Of a stretch of DNA of 64,000 bases, positions 1 to 7,770 are shown in pieces. Below the pieces are notes generated by a model. The model worked only from the letters and a program-made list of their open reading frames with translations, made no database searches and was not told the DNA's origin. Numbering within the stretch: the first letter of the stretch is position 1; each line of letters starts with the position of its first letter. Both the position numbers and the translations under genes were made by a program. The stretch covers positions 124,001-188,000 of the forward strand of contig NZ_JAGOPN010000004.1 of the NCBI RefSeq assembly GCF_017991995.1. Direction: 5' to 3'. This DNA is from Pseudacidovorax sp. (lineage in GTDB: Bacteria > Pseudomonadota > Gammaproteobacteria > Burkholderiales > Burkholderiaceae_C).

Positions 1-141
1 AACGTGCGCGAGACGCTGGGCATCTGCGACCACGCCTTCATCATCAGCGACGGCCAGGTGCTGGCGCAGGGCACGCCCTCCGAGATCGTCGACAACGCCG
101 AGGTGCGCCGCGTGTACCTGGGCGAACACTTCCGGATGTAG
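1..141 (+). CDS. lptB: LPS export ABC transporter ATP-binding protein LptB (3' end only)
   Basis: Only the last 46 codons are inside the window, ending in TAG. The visible tail contains a D-H-A-F-I-I-S-D-G stretch after the H-loop region, then GTPSEIV and the C-terminal YLGEHF-R-M ending that is typical of LptB. LptB is the cytoplasmic ATPase of the LptB2FGC complex that extracts lipopolysaccharide from the inner membrane. The gene lies 82 bp upstream of rpoN, which is the conserved lptB-rpoN order of proteobacteria and supports the call. The truncation is due only to the window edge. Confidence 0.9.
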   Translation, partial: NVRETLGICDHAFIISDGQVLAQGTPSEIVDNAEVRRVYLGEHFRM

Positions 142-223
142 CCAGGGTGCCTGTTTCCGCGTTCCGTCCTGCCGGCTCCTTTCCCGTCCTGCCAGCGGCT
201 GCGCGCCCTGCGGGAGGCCGGCC

Positions 224-1813
224 ATGAAGCAGGGCCTGTCGCTGCGCGTCTCGCAGCACCTGGCGCTCACGCCCCAGCTGCAGCAGTCGATCCGGCTGCT
301 GCAGCTCTCGACGCTGGAGCTGAGCCAGGAGGTCGAGCAGATGCTCGACGACAACCCCTTCCTGGAGCGTCTGACCGAGGAGGCGCCGCGCGAGGAGTTC
401 GGCCTGGAGGCGGCCGACGCCCCGGTGCCCCGCGACGAGCGCGAGGACGGCACCGACTACGCCGCGACGGCCAGCGCCAGCAGCACGTCGAGCAGCAGCG
501 ACACCGCCGTGGCAGAGGCCGACGCGCCCGCCACCGAGAGCGTCGACGCCGAGCCCGACTGGGACGGCGACGGCACCGTGGAGTTCTCGCCCGACGACAG
601 CGAATGGGGCGGCGACGCCCCGGCGCGCAACAACAGCAGCAGCCAGGACGACGACGAGCGCGCCGACGCCACCGAGCTGGCGCGCAGCCAGGAGTCGCTG
701 CAGGCCCACCTGCACCGCCAGGCGCTGTCGCTGCGCCTCACGCCCGAGGACTCGGCCGCGCTGCGCTTCCTGATCGAATCGCTCAACGACGACGGCTACC
801 TGGAGGATTCGCTCCCGGCCCTGGCCTCGGCCCTGGCCGGCGACGACAACGACGAGTTCGACGAGTTGATCCACCACTTCCAGGTGGCGCTGGGCCTGCT
901 GCAGAGCCTGGACCCGCTGGGCGTGGGCGCGCGCGACCTGGGCGAGTGCCTGGCCATCCAGCTGCGCGCCGGCGCCGACGCGGACGACAGCGACGAGGAA
1001 GACCAGGTCCGCAAGGTCGCCCTGGCCATCTGCAAGCAGCCCATGGACCTTCTGGCCAAGCGCGACTTCAAGCGCCTGGCCGTGCTCACCCGCAGCAACG
1101 AGGACCTGGTGCGCCAGGCGTCGCAACTGATCGCGCGGCTGGAGCCCAAGCCCGGGCGGCGCTTCGTCGATGTGGAGCGGCACGTGATCGTGCCCGACGT
1201 CATCGTCACCCGCAGCGGGCGCGGCAGCAACATCAAGTTCCGCGTGCAGCTCAACCCCGACGTGATGCCGCGGCTGCGCGTGCACGACATCTATGCCGGC
1301 GCGCTCAAGTCGCACAAGGGCGAGGGCAGCCAGGCCCTGAGCCAGCGGTTGCAGGAGGCGCGCTGGTTCATCAAGAACATCCAGCAGCGCTTCGACACCA
1401 TCCTGCGCGTGTCCAACGCCATCGTGGAGCGGCAGAAGAACTTCTTCATCCACGGCGAGCTGGCCATGCGCCCGCTGGTGCTGCGCGAGATCGCCGACGA
1501 ACTGGGCCTGCACGAGTCGACCATCAGCCGGGTGACCACTGCCAAGTACATGTCCACGCCCTTCGGCACGGTGGAGCTGAAGTATTTCTTCGGCTCGGCC
1601 CTGGGCACCGAGACCGGCGGCAATGCGTCCAGCACGGCCGTGCGGGCGCTGATCAAGCAGTTCGTGGGCTCGGAGAACGTCAAGAAGCCGCTGTCGGACA
1701 GCCAGATCTCGGACATGCTCAAGGAGCAGGGCATCGAATGCGCGCGCCGCACGGTGGCCAAGTACCGCGAGGCGCTGCGCATCGCGCCGGCCAATCTGCG
1801 CAAGGCGCTCTAG
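224..1813 (+). CDS. rpoN: RNA polymerase sigma-54 factor RpoN
   Basis: A 529-residue sigma-54 factor that directs core RNA polymerase to -24/-12 promoters activated by enhancer-binding ATPases. Residues 4-45 form the glutamine- and leucine-rich activator-interacting region (LALTPQLQQSIRLLQLSTLEL start). Residues 50-165 are an acidic low-complexity linker, longer than in E. coli. The core-binding region follows, then a helix-turn-helix near 423-443 (LGLHESTISRV). The diagnostic RpoN box ARRTVAKYRE is intact at residues 507-516. It follows lptB as usual, but the ribosome hibernation factor and PTS genes often found after rpoN are replaced here by an RNA methyltransferase gene. Confidence 0.98.
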   Translation: MKQGLSLRVSQHLALTPQLQQSIRLLQLSTLELSQEVEQMLDDNPFLERLTEEAPREEFGLEAADAPVPRDEREDGTDYAATASASSTSSSSDTAVAEADAPATESVDAEPDWDGDGTVEFSPDDSEWGGDAPARNNSSSQDDDERADATELARSQESLQAHLHRQALSLRLTPEDSAALRFLIESLNDDGYLEDSLPALASALAGDDNDEFDELIHHFQVALGLLQSLDPLGVGARDLGECLAIQLRAGADADDSDEEDQVRKVALAICKQPMDLLAKRDFKRLAVLTRSNEDLVRQASQLIARLEPKPGRRFVDVERHVIVPDVIVTRSGRGSNIKFRVQLNPDVMPRLRVHDIYAGALKSHKGEGSQALSQRLQEARWFIKNIQQRFDTILRVSNAIVERQKNFFIHGELAMRPLVLREIADELGLHESTISRVTTAKYMSTPFGTVELKYFFGSALGTETGGNASSTAVRALIKQFVGSENVKKPLSDSQISDMLKEQGIECARRTVAKYREALRIAPANLRKAL

Positions 1814-1913
1814 GAGCCGCCTTGTTCCTGGCCTGCACGCGGGCCGGGGCTTCCGATCGGCGTGCCGGCGAATCGCGGTGGCCGGCCACCTCATTTTTTC
1901 GGACGACGAAGCC

Positions 1914-3185
1914 GTGAACGAACTGATCCTTTTTCTGCCCTGCGCCGCCGGCGTGGAAGACCTCCTGGCCGCCGAGGTGCATGCCATCACCGGCCGCAGC
2001 GGCGACGACCTGCGGGTGCTGCGCGGCGGTGTGCGGGTGATGGGCGCCTGGCGCGACGTGCAGGCGCTCAACCTCAAGAGCCGGCTGGCGCAGCGGGTGC
2101 TGGTGCAGCTGGCGCACCGGCCCTATCGCAGCGAGGCCGACCTGTACGAAGCCGCCTCGGGCATCGCCTGGGAGATGTGGTTCCAGCCGCGGCAGACCTT
2201 CAAGGTCGAGCTCACGGCGCAGGGCAGCCCGCTCCAGAGCCTCAACTTCGCCACGCTCAAGATCAAGGACGCCATCGCCGACCGCTTCCGCGCCCGCGCC
2301 GGCGGCGTGCGGCCCAGCGTGGAGACGCGCTTTCCCGATGTGCGCGTCTTCGCCCACCTGACGGCGGAGGACGTGACGCTCTACATCGACACCAGCGGCG
2401 AGCCGCTGTTCAAGCGCGGCTGGCGCGTGGACAAGGGCGACGCCCCGCTCAAGGAGACCCTGGCCGCCGCCATGCTGGCCGCCAGCGGCTGGTGGGATCC
2501 GGAGACCGGTGCCGTCTCCGAGCAGCCGCTGTACGACCCCTGCTGCGGCAGCGGCACCATCCCCATCGAGGCGGCGCTGCTGGCGGCCGGCGTGCCGGCC
2601 GGCGCCTCACGGCGCTTCGGCTTCGAGGCGCTGCTGCTGCACCGCGCCGAGCTGTGGCGCGCGATGCGCGAAGAGGCGCTGGCGCAGGCCGACGCGCGAC
2701 CGGCAGGGCCGGTGCGGGTCTTCGGCAGCGACGTGTCGCACCGCATGGTCGACTTCGCGCAGCGCAACGCCGAGCGCGCCGGCGTGACCGACCGGTTGCA
2801 ACTGCGCGGCGGCGATGCGCTGCAGCGCATGCCGCCGGTCGAGGGCGGCGGCGTGATCCTGCTCAACCCGCCGTATGGCGAGCGCATCGCCGTGGGCGGC
2901 GTCGCCGGCGCCAACGCGGGGCGGCGCGGGCCGGGCGGGCGCGAGGTGGCGCAGACCGAATCGGGCGCCGACGGCGGCGATGATTTCTTTCCTCAGCTGG
3001 CGACGCACTGGAAGCGCAACTTCGCCGGTTGGACGGCCTGGGTGCTCACGCCCGACATGAAGCTGCCGCAGCGCATGCGCCTGAAGGAGTCGCGCCGCGT
3101 GCCGATGTGGAACGGGCCCATCGAATGCCGGCTGCTGCGCTTCGACATGGTGGCGGGTTCGGCGCGCACGGCGCCCGCGGCATGA
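1914..3185 (+). CDS. THUMP-domain class I SAM-dependent RNA methyltransferase (RlmL N-terminal type)
   Basis: A predicted 23S rRNA guanine-N2 methyltransferase of the COG0116 family, equivalent to the first module of E. coli RlmL without the RlmK half. An N-terminal FLPCAAGVEDLLAAEV segment and THUMP domain (about residues 5-165) precede a Rossmann methyltransferase domain. The SAM-binding motif DPCCGSGTIPIE is near residue 206 and the catalytic NPPYGER motif near residue 318. A Gly/Ala-rich insertion of about 30 residues follows NPPYGER and looks like a loop extension. An in-frame GTG at 1878 would add 12 residues; the GTG at 1914 is chosen because homologues begin just before the FLPCAAG segment. 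Exact rRNA target is inferred from the family. Confidence 0.88.
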   Translation: MNELILFLPCAAGVEDLLAAEVHAITGRSGDDLRVLRGGVRVMGAWRDVQALNLKSRLAQRVLVQLAHRPYRSEADLYEAASGIAWEMWFQPRQTFKVELTAQGSPLQSLNFATLKIKDAIADRFRARAGGVRPSVETRFPDVRVFAHLTAEDVTLYIDTSGEPLFKRGWRVDKGDAPLKETLAAAMLAASGWWDPETGAVSEQPLYDPCCGSGTIPIEAALLAAGVPAGASRRFGFEALLLHRAELWRAMREEALAQADARPAGPVRVFGSDVSHRMVDFAQRNAERAGVTDRLQLRGGDALQRMPPVEGGGVILLNPPYGERIAVGGVAGANAGRRGPGGREVAQTESGADGGDDFFPQLATHWKRNFAGWTAWVLTPDMKLPQRMRLKESRRVPMWNGPIECRLLRFDMVAGSARTAPAA

Positions 3186-3207
3186 CGCCGCGTCAGGGAC
3201 GCGCGCG

Positions 3208-3690
3208 GTGAGCCGCATGGCGGCGGACATGGGCGGGCCGGTCTCGTCGGCTGCGGGCGGTGCCGAGGTGGATGCCGCTGCGCAACCCGAAGTGACCGCC
3301 GTGGTCATCGACACCAACATCGTGCTCGACCTCTTCGTCTTCGACGATGCTGCCGCCAGGCCGCTGCGTGCGGCGCTGGAGGCCGGCCAGCACCGGTGGC
3401 TGGCGGCGGCCCCGATGCGTGTCGAGCTGGCCCGCGTGCTGGACTATCCGCAGATCGCGCCGCGGCGGGCCTTCTACGGCCTGTCGGTGGACGACGTGCT
3501 GGCCTGTTTCGACCGGCATGCGCAGCTGCAGCCGCCTGCGGCCAAGGCGCCCTTCACCTGCGCCGACCCGGACGACCAGGTGTTCATCGACCTGGCCGTG
3601 GCGCACCGGGCGCGGCTGCTGAGCAAGGACAAGGCCGTGCGGGCGATGCGCAAGCGGTTGGCGGGGCTGGGCGTGGAACTCTGGCCCTGA
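3208..3690 (+). CDS. PIN-domain protein, putative toxin-antitoxin toxin-like nuclease
   Basis: A 160-residue PIN-fold protein. The first acidic residue is in VIDTNIVLDLF near residue 33. A mid-domain LARVLDYPQIA segment follows, and the C-terminal acidic cluster DPDDQVFIDLAVA followed by RLLSKDKAVRAM matches the PIN family commonly annotated as a putative TA toxin component (COG1569). Such proteins are Mg-dependent ribonucleases. No antitoxin-like small gene lies on either side, so it may be an orphan or a housekeeping PIN protein. The GTG at 3208 is the longest start; in-frame ATGs at 3217 and 3229 are alternatives, since the first 28 residues lie before the domain. Confidence 0.8.
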   Translation: MSRMAADMGGPVSSAAGGAEVDAAAQPEVTAVVIDTNIVLDLFVFDDAAARPLRAALEAGQHRWLAAAPMRVELARVLDYPQIAPRRAFYGLSVDDVLACFDRHAQLQPPAAKAPFTCADPDDQVFIDLAVAHRARLLSKDKAVRAMRKRLAGLGVELWP

Positions 3691-3768
3691 GTCGCTGCGC
3701 TGGCTGTGTGGGTTGCGTGGGTTTCGTCAGATGTGTGGGTTGTGCGGACGCACCTGCGATCGGGGCGC

Positions 3769-3938
3769 TAACCCGGCAGAGGGTGCCGGCATGCGCGCTC
3801 CCGGTGCACGCTCGCGCTGACCGGCTTGTCGCGCAAGCGGGGTGCTCGCTCTCCACCGACGCGCCTTGCACACTGCACGGCGCCGCGAATGGCACCTCCG
3901 CACGCACACCGGCACCCTCCGCCTTGACGCTGCGCGCG
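3769..3938 (+). repeat. Left arm of a ~165-bp inverted repeat
   Basis: This segment, from TAACCCGGCAGAGG to the GCCTTGACGCTGCG stretch, is the near-exact reverse complement of 4366-4531. Mismatches are scattered and few (for example GGTGCC against GACGAC near the outer end). The arms enclose about 430 bp of simple-sequence arrays. No transposase gene lies between them, so the pair may be a non-autonomous element or a product of local inverted duplication. Confidence 0.85.
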
Positions 3939-3970
3939 AACGGCCGGGTTCGGCCGCCCGGGTCCTAACT

Positions 3971-4089
3971 CCGTTCGCCCTGAGCTTGTCAAAGGGCAGA
4001 AGGGCGCGGGGCGCATGTGCCCGGCGCTGCTTGACTCGCCTGTGTGCTGCCCATAGGGGCGAGGCTTCGACAGGCTCAGCCCGAACGGG
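3971..4089. repeat. Dispersed palindromic element (REP-like)
   Basis: The left half CCGTTCGCCCTGAGCTTGTC (3971-3990, followed by AAAG) is mirrored by CTTCGACAGGCTCAGCCCG-AACGG ending at 4088. The reverse complement of the right half differs from the left at only a few bases. This form, a Comamonadaceae-type CTTCGACA(A/G)GCTCAG element, is known as a widely dispersed intergenic repeat. Here the two halves are about 70 bp apart. Confidence 0.75.
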
Positions 4090-4250
4090 TTGGGTTGACC
4101 GGCCGGCATTGTCTCCAGGACCCCAGGACCCCAAGGGCCCACGACCCCACGACCCCACGACCCACGACCCACGACCCACAACCCCACAACCCCACAACCC
4201 CACAACCCCAAGGGCCCCAGGACCTCAGGACCTCAGGAGCCGAAGGACGC

Positions 4251-4320
4251 AAAGGACTCAAAGGACTCAAAGGACTCAAAGGACTCAAAGGACTCAAAGG
4301 ACTCAAAGGACTCAAAGGAC
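4251..4320. repeat. Tandem nonamer array AAAGGACTC
   Basis: Seven perfect copies of AAAGGACTC (4251-4313) are followed by a partial eighth (AAAGGAC to 4320). The array is head to tail with no base substitutions, which suggests recent slippage or active copy-number change. Confidence 0.95.
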
Positions 4321-4365
4321 CAGGACCCAAAGAATGCCAAGGCCCGGAAAACGGGAGGGCTCGGG

Positions 4366-4531
4366 CGCAGCGTCGAGGCGGAGGATGACGGTGTGCGTGC
4401 GGAGGTGCCATTCGCGGCGCCGTGCAGTGCGCAAGGCGCGTCGGTGGAGAGCGAGCACCCCGCTTGCGCGACAAGCCGGTCGGCGCGAGCGTGCACCGGG
4501 AGCGCGCATGCCGTCGTCCTCTGCCGGGTTA
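4366..4531 (-). repeat. Right arm of the ~165-bp inverted repeat
   Basis: This is the reverse-complement partner of 3769-3938. It starts GGGCGCAGCGTCGAGGCGGA and ends CTGCCGGGTTA. The two arms could form a long hairpin stem in single-stranded DNA or RNA. Confidence 0.85.
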
Positions 4532-4540
4532 CCGTCCCAG

Positions 4541-4576
4541 CCGCTGATGCCGCTGATGCCGCTGATGCCGCTGATG
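4541..4576. repeat. Tandem nonamer array CCGCTGATG
   Basis: Four perfect head-to-tail copies of CCGCTGATG. It is a different unit from the 4251-4320 array but has the same 9-bp period, and lies just outside the right arm of the inverted repeat. Confidence 0.95.
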
Positions 4577-4629
4577 CCACGGATACACATGGCGATCCCG
4601 ACGTCGCCAAGCCCCCGTAACGGCGAAGC

Positions 4630-5190
4630 TCAGAGCAGCACCGGCAGATCCGGCAACTCGTTCATGCGCCGCGGCGCCTCGGCGTCGTCCTCGGCAGGAA
4701 AGTGCGTCACCAGCAGCGCCGAGACCTCTTCCAGCGCCTGCGTCAGCCCGTCCTCGAAGCGGCCCTCGCGGAAGGCGCCCTTCATGCGCTGCGCCATGGC
4801 GGCCCATTCGGCGGCGTCCACATGGGCGTCGATGCCGCGGTCGGCCAGGATCTCGATGGCATGGTCGGCCACCAGCAGGTAGATGAGCACACCGTTGTTC
4901 TGCGCCGTGTCCCACACCCGCAGCTTGCCGAACAGCGTGACGGCGCGGTCGCGGGCACTGGCGCCGCGGCGGATGTAGCTCCAGGGCAGGCCGGCCTCGA
5001 CGCAGATGCGCACCTGGCCCGTGTGGCGCGCCTCGCTGGCCGCCACGCGTCGGCCCAGGCGCTTCACGGCCTCGGGCGGCAGCAGGCGCCGAACGTCGTG
5101 CTCGTCGTGCCAGCGGTGGCGCCACAGGCGCGCCAGGCGGGCCATGAGGCCGGGGCGCGGGGTCTGGGCGGTATCGGTGTTCGTCGTCAT
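4630..5190 (-). CDS. TPM-domain protein
   Basis: A protein of about 186 residues with one TPM (DUF477) domain, recognisable from the R-H-T-G-Q-V-R-I-C-V-E stretch, the RDRAVTLFGKLRVWDTAQNNGVLIYLLVADHAIEI region and the terminal EDGLTQALEEV helix. It has no signal peptide or membrane segment, so it looks cytosolic or peripheral. The gene is third in a lemA-TPM-TPM operon. Its ATG at 5190 overlaps the upstream stop (TGATG), which supports translational coupling; a GTG three bases earlier is also possible. The biochemical role of this family in bacteria is not settled. Confidence 0.85.
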   Translation of the reverse strand: MTTNTDTAQTPRPGLMARLARLWRHRWHDEHDVRRLLPPEAVKRLGRRVAASEARHTGQVRICVEAGLPWSYIRRGASARDRAVTLFGKLRVWDTAQNNGVLIYLLVADHAIEILADRGIDAHVDAAEWAAMAQRMKGAFREGRFEDGLTQALEEVSALLVTHFPAEDDAEAPRRMNELPDLPVLL

Positions 5191-6155
5191 CACCAGTCTC
5201 CCGAGGCGCCGCCGCCACCGAAATCGCCCCCACCGCCCGAGCTGAAGCCGCTGCCGGAACTGCCGCTGCTCCAGCCGCCGCCTCCACTTCCACCACCGGA
5301 CCAGCCGCCCGACCAGCCGCCGCTGGAGCCGCCGTGGCCCCCAAGGCCGGAGCCTGCGCGGTGGCCCGTCACGAAGGCGAGCACCAGGGCGGCGACCGTC
5401 GCCAGCGCGGCCACCACCAGGCTGGTGGTGACGATGAACACCGCCACGCCAGCCAGCCCGCCGGTGGCCAGCGGCCCCAGCTTGTTGCCCAGCAGGCTGC
5501 GCAGGAGCGGGCCGCCCAGCACCACGCCGAAGAAGACAAAGACCGCCAGGTCCTCCCAGTCGACGTCCAGCAGGCCTTGCCTCTGCACAGTGTGCGACTG
5601 GGGCATCGGGAGCGGCAGGGCCTCGTTCTCGATGCGCGCGATCAGCGCATCGGCGGCGGCCTCCAGGCCGCCGGCGAAGTCGCCGGTGCGGAAGGCCGGC
5701 TTCATCTGCTGATCGACGATGCGGGCCGCCGCCAGATCGGGCACGGCGCCTTCCAGCGTCTTGGCCACCTCGATGCGCATGCGGCGCTCGTCCTTGGCCA
5801 CGATCACCAGCACGCCGTCGCCGACCTCGCGGCGGCCGATCTTCCAGGCATTGGCCACGCGGTTGGCATAGGCCGCGATGTCCTCGGGCGCCGTGGCCGG
5901 CACCATCAGCACCACGATCTGCGAGCCCTTGCGCTGTTCGAACTCGGCCAGCTTGGCATCCAGCGCCTGCGCCTCAGTGGTCGTGAGCGTGCCGGTCTGG
6001 TCGATCACGCGTGCCGTAAGCGCGGGCACCGGCAGCAGGCCCTGCGCCCAAACGGCCGCCATGAAAGCCATGTTCAGGCACAGCGCGGCCAGTACAGCCC
6101 AGAAGGCATACCAGACTGCGCCGCGCGCCCGGGGCGCAGCGAAGGCGGGGAACAC
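5190..6155 (-). CDS. TPM-domain membrane protein with Gly/Ser-rich tail (YgcG type)
   Basis: About 321 residues. An N-terminal hydrophobic segment rich in Trp, Ala and Leu ends near VWAQG and looks like a signal sequence. The TPM domain follows (ALTARVIDQTGTLT ... IGRREVGDGVLVIVAKDERRMRIEV ... IVDQQMKPAFRTGDFAGGL). Next come two hydrophobic membrane segments (around LAVFVFFGVVLGGPLL and AVFIVTTSLVVAALATVAALVLAF). The tail is an extreme Gly/Ser/Trp-rich low-complexity stretch ending in GDFGGGGASGDW, typical of YgcG proteins. The GTG at 6155 gives a positively charged stretch before the hydrophobic core; the ATG at 6071 would cut into that core. The start lies at the edge of a dispersed intergenic repeat. 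Confidence 0.85.
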   Translation of the reverse strand: MFPAFAAPRARGAVWYAFWAVLAALCLNMAFMAAVWAQGLLPVPALTARVIDQTGTLTTTEAQALDAKLAEFEQRKGSQIVVLMVPATAPEDIAAYANRVANAWKIGRREVGDGVLVIVAKDERRMRIEVAKTLEGAVPDLAAARIVDQQMKPAFRTGDFAGGLEAAADALIARIENEALPLPMPQSHTVQRQGLLDVDWEDLAVFVFFGVVLGGPLLRSLLGNKLGPLATGGLAGVAVFIVTTSLVVAALATVAALVLAFVTGHRAGSGLGGHGGSSGGWSGGWSGGGSGGGGWSSGSSGSGFSSGGGGDFGGGGASGDW

Positions 6156-6241
6156 CGCGGAACCGGCTTTGCCGGGCCGCTGGTGTTGCCCCCTGGAAGG
6201 GGGTTGGCGGAGCGACACGAAGTGCGCGAAGACTGGGGGTG
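6155..6241 (-). repeat. Dispersed intergenic repeat, copy 1
   Basis: Begins CCGCGGAACCGGCTTTGCCG and contains the hairpin CCCCCTGGAAGGGGG, followed by TTGGCGGAGCG and ending ACTGGGGGT. A second copy in the same orientation lies at 16989-17069. Both sit between co-directional minus-strand genes, upstream of the next start codon. Confidence 0.85.
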
Positions 6242-6244
6242 GGC

Positions 6245-6838
6245 CTATTTTTTGTTGAAGTCCACCACAGGCGGCTTGGAGATCTCGGCCTCGTTCTGCA
6301 CGCTGAAGTTGGGCTTGGGTTCGTAGCTGAACACCTTGGCCGTCAGGTTGGTCGGGAAACTGCGGGCCAGCACGTTGTACTCCTCCACCGTCTGGATGTA
6401 GCGGTTGCGGGCCACGGTGATGCGGTTCTCGGTGCCCTCGAGCGTCACGCGCAGGTCGCGGAAGCCCTGGTTGGCCTGCAGCTGCGGATAGCGCTCGGCC
6501 ACCACCATCAGCCGCGACAGAGCGCTGGAGAGCTCGCCCTGCGCCTGCTGGAACTTGTTGAAGGCCTCGGGGTTGTTCAGCGTCTCGGGCGTGACCTGGA
6601 TCGAGGTGGCCTTGGCCCGGGCCTCGACCACGCGCGTGAGCGTCTCTTGCTCGAAGTTGGCCTCGCCCTTGACCGAGGCCACGATGTTGGGCACGAGGTC
6701 GGCGCGGCGCTGGTACTGGTTGAGCACCTCGCTCCAGGCGGCCTTGCTGGCCTCGTCCAGGCGCTGGAAGTCGTTGTAGCCGCAGCCCGAGAGCAGGGTG
6801 GTGGCGGCAAGAAGAAGGGCGCAAAGCCAGCGGGTCAT
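6245..6838 (-). CDS. lemA: LemA family lipoprotein
   Basis: A 197-residue LemA protein. The N-terminus MTRWLCALLLAATTLLSGCG carries a signal peptide and an LSGC lipobox, so the mature protein is probably lipid-anchored. The family pattern follows: YNDFQRLDEASKAAWSEVLNQYQRRADLVPNIV, a long helical hairpin, then ARNRYIQTVEEYNVLARSFPTNLTAKVF. A strong AAGGAGG site lies four bases before the ATG. LemA proteins are paired with TPM proteins in many bacteria, as here; their precise role is unknown and they are thought to act at the envelope. Confidence 0.95.
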   Translation of the reverse strand: MTRWLCALLLAATTLLSGCGYNDFQRLDEASKAAWSEVLNQYQRRADLVPNIVASVKGEANFEQETLTRVVEARAKATSIQVTPETLNNPEAFNKFQQAQGELSSALSRLMVVAERYPQLQANQGFRDLRVTLEGTENRITVARNRYIQTVEEYNVLARSFPTNLTAKVFSYEPKPNFSVQNEAEISKPPVVDFNKK

Positions 6839-6940
6839 CGAACCTCCTTGAAAAGCATGGACGGCGGTGCGGCTGGGCGGACGGCAAAGAAGCGCCGTGC
6901 GCCGCGCACCCCCGTGGAGCGGCGACAGTAGCATAGGCCG

Positions 6941-7744
6941 ATGGCCCTCGACCCCCTCCAAGCCCTGCAGGCCGCCAGTCGGCCGATGGCGCGTCCGCCT
7001 GCCCTCCAGACACTGCTGATCGCCGGCGCCACCGGCCTGCTGGGGGCCGAGCTGGTCCATCGCCTCGGTGGCGGGGGCGGCTATGCCCGCGTGGGCGTGC
7101 TGGCCGGCCAGCCCTTGCGCGAGGGGCTGCGCGGCATCCAGCCGGTGGTGGTGCCGGACGACCGGCCGCCCGCCGAATGGCCTCGCCTGCCGGTGGACAT
7201 CGGCATCGTCGCCTTCGACCCGCCGCGGCTGCACCATGGCCGCGAGCGGGCGCTGTGGGCGGCCGACCCCGCGCAACTCCTGGCCATCGCCATCTGGCTG
7301 CGCGCCTGCGGTGCACACACGCTGGCCGTGGTGCAGCCGCACGACGCGGGCCGTCTGCCCGATGCGCTCAAGCGCGGCCTGGCCAACCTCGACGAGCATG
7401 CGCTGGCCGGGCTCGGCTTCGAGCGGCTGCTGCTGTTTCGCGCCGCGCGCAAGCCGGCGGACTTGGTGCACGGCCTGCTCCCCGGCCTGGCGCACTGGAT
7501 GCTGTCGAGCCTGCGTTTCATGGTGCCGGCCACCGACCGGCCGGTGCGCGCCGTCAAGGTGGCCGAGCTGCTGGACGAGGCGCTGCGCATCGCGCCGCCC
7601 GGCATGCATGTGGCCGCGCCGGAGGTGGTGTGGGCCGCCTCGCAGCAGGACGCCCGCACGGTCGCCGCGCGCTGGCTGCTGGGCGAGGCGCCCGATGGCA
7701 GCGACGCGCCGCGGCCCGCCCGTGATGCCTGGAAGTCGCCTTAG
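6941..7744 (+). CDS. NAD(P)-binding Rossmann-like protein
   Basis: A 267-residue protein whose N-terminus (residues 24-41, TLLIAGATGLLGAELVHRL) carries a GATGxxG dinucleotide-binding loop of the extended short-chain dehydrogenase/NmrA kind. Later segments (DIGIVAFDPPRL, HTLAVVQPHDAG, FERLLLFRAARKPAD, HWMLSSLRFMVP) match the layout of small sugar-epimerase-like reductases, in which the HWML..LRFM stretch sits near the C-terminal helix. No clear Tyr-x-x-x-Lys catalytic pair is seen. It is convergent with the permease gene at 7771 and divergent from lemA. Substrate unknown. Confidence 0.65.
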   Translation: MALDPLQALQAASRPMARPPALQTLLIAGATGLLGAELVHRLGGGGGYARVGVLAGQPLREGLRGIQPVVVPDDRPPAEWPRLPVDIGIVAFDPPRLHHGRERALWAADPAQLLAIAIWLRACGAHTLAVVQPHDAGRLPDALKRGLANLDEHALAGLGFERLLLFRAARKPADLVHGLLPGLAHWMLSSLRFMVPATDRPVRAVKVAELLDEALRIAPPGMHVAAPEVVWAASQQDARTVAARWLLGEAPDGSDAPRPARDAWKSP

Positions 7745-7770
7745 TCAGGCGACGCCGCCGAACCAGCCCC

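Larger units (their letters stand above)
3691..4629. repeat. Non-coding repeat-built region of about 0.94 kb
   Basis: No credible gene is seen: the open frames here are repeat translations. From left to right it holds a T/G-rich imperfect repeat of TGTGTGGGTT type (3697-3745), the left arm of a long inverted repeat (3769-3938), a dispersed palindromic element (3971-4089), a C/A heptamer-octamer array of CCCACGA/CCCCACAA type (4138-4210), a nonamer array AAAGGACTC (4251-4320), the right inverted-repeat arm (4366-4531) and a nonamer array CCGCTGATG (4541-4576). It separates the plus-strand PIN gene from the convergent minus-strand TPM gene. Confidence 0.85.

Noticed and set aside
44..2077. A 677-codon minus-strand open frame opposite rpoN
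   Set aside because: rpoN on the plus strand has an intact RpoN box and full length; the antisense frame has no recognisable feature.
3769..4531. An insertion sequence bounded by the inverted repeats
   Set aside because: No transposase frame lies between the arms and no target-site duplication could be recognised.
4251..4576. Possible CRISPR array
   Set aside because: The repeats are 9-bp head-to-tail units without spacers and no cas genes are nearby.
3842..4882. Open frames with TQRTQRTQ or SFESFESFE translations
   Set aside because: They are translations of the 9-bp arrays and inverted-repeat arms, with no start context or homology.
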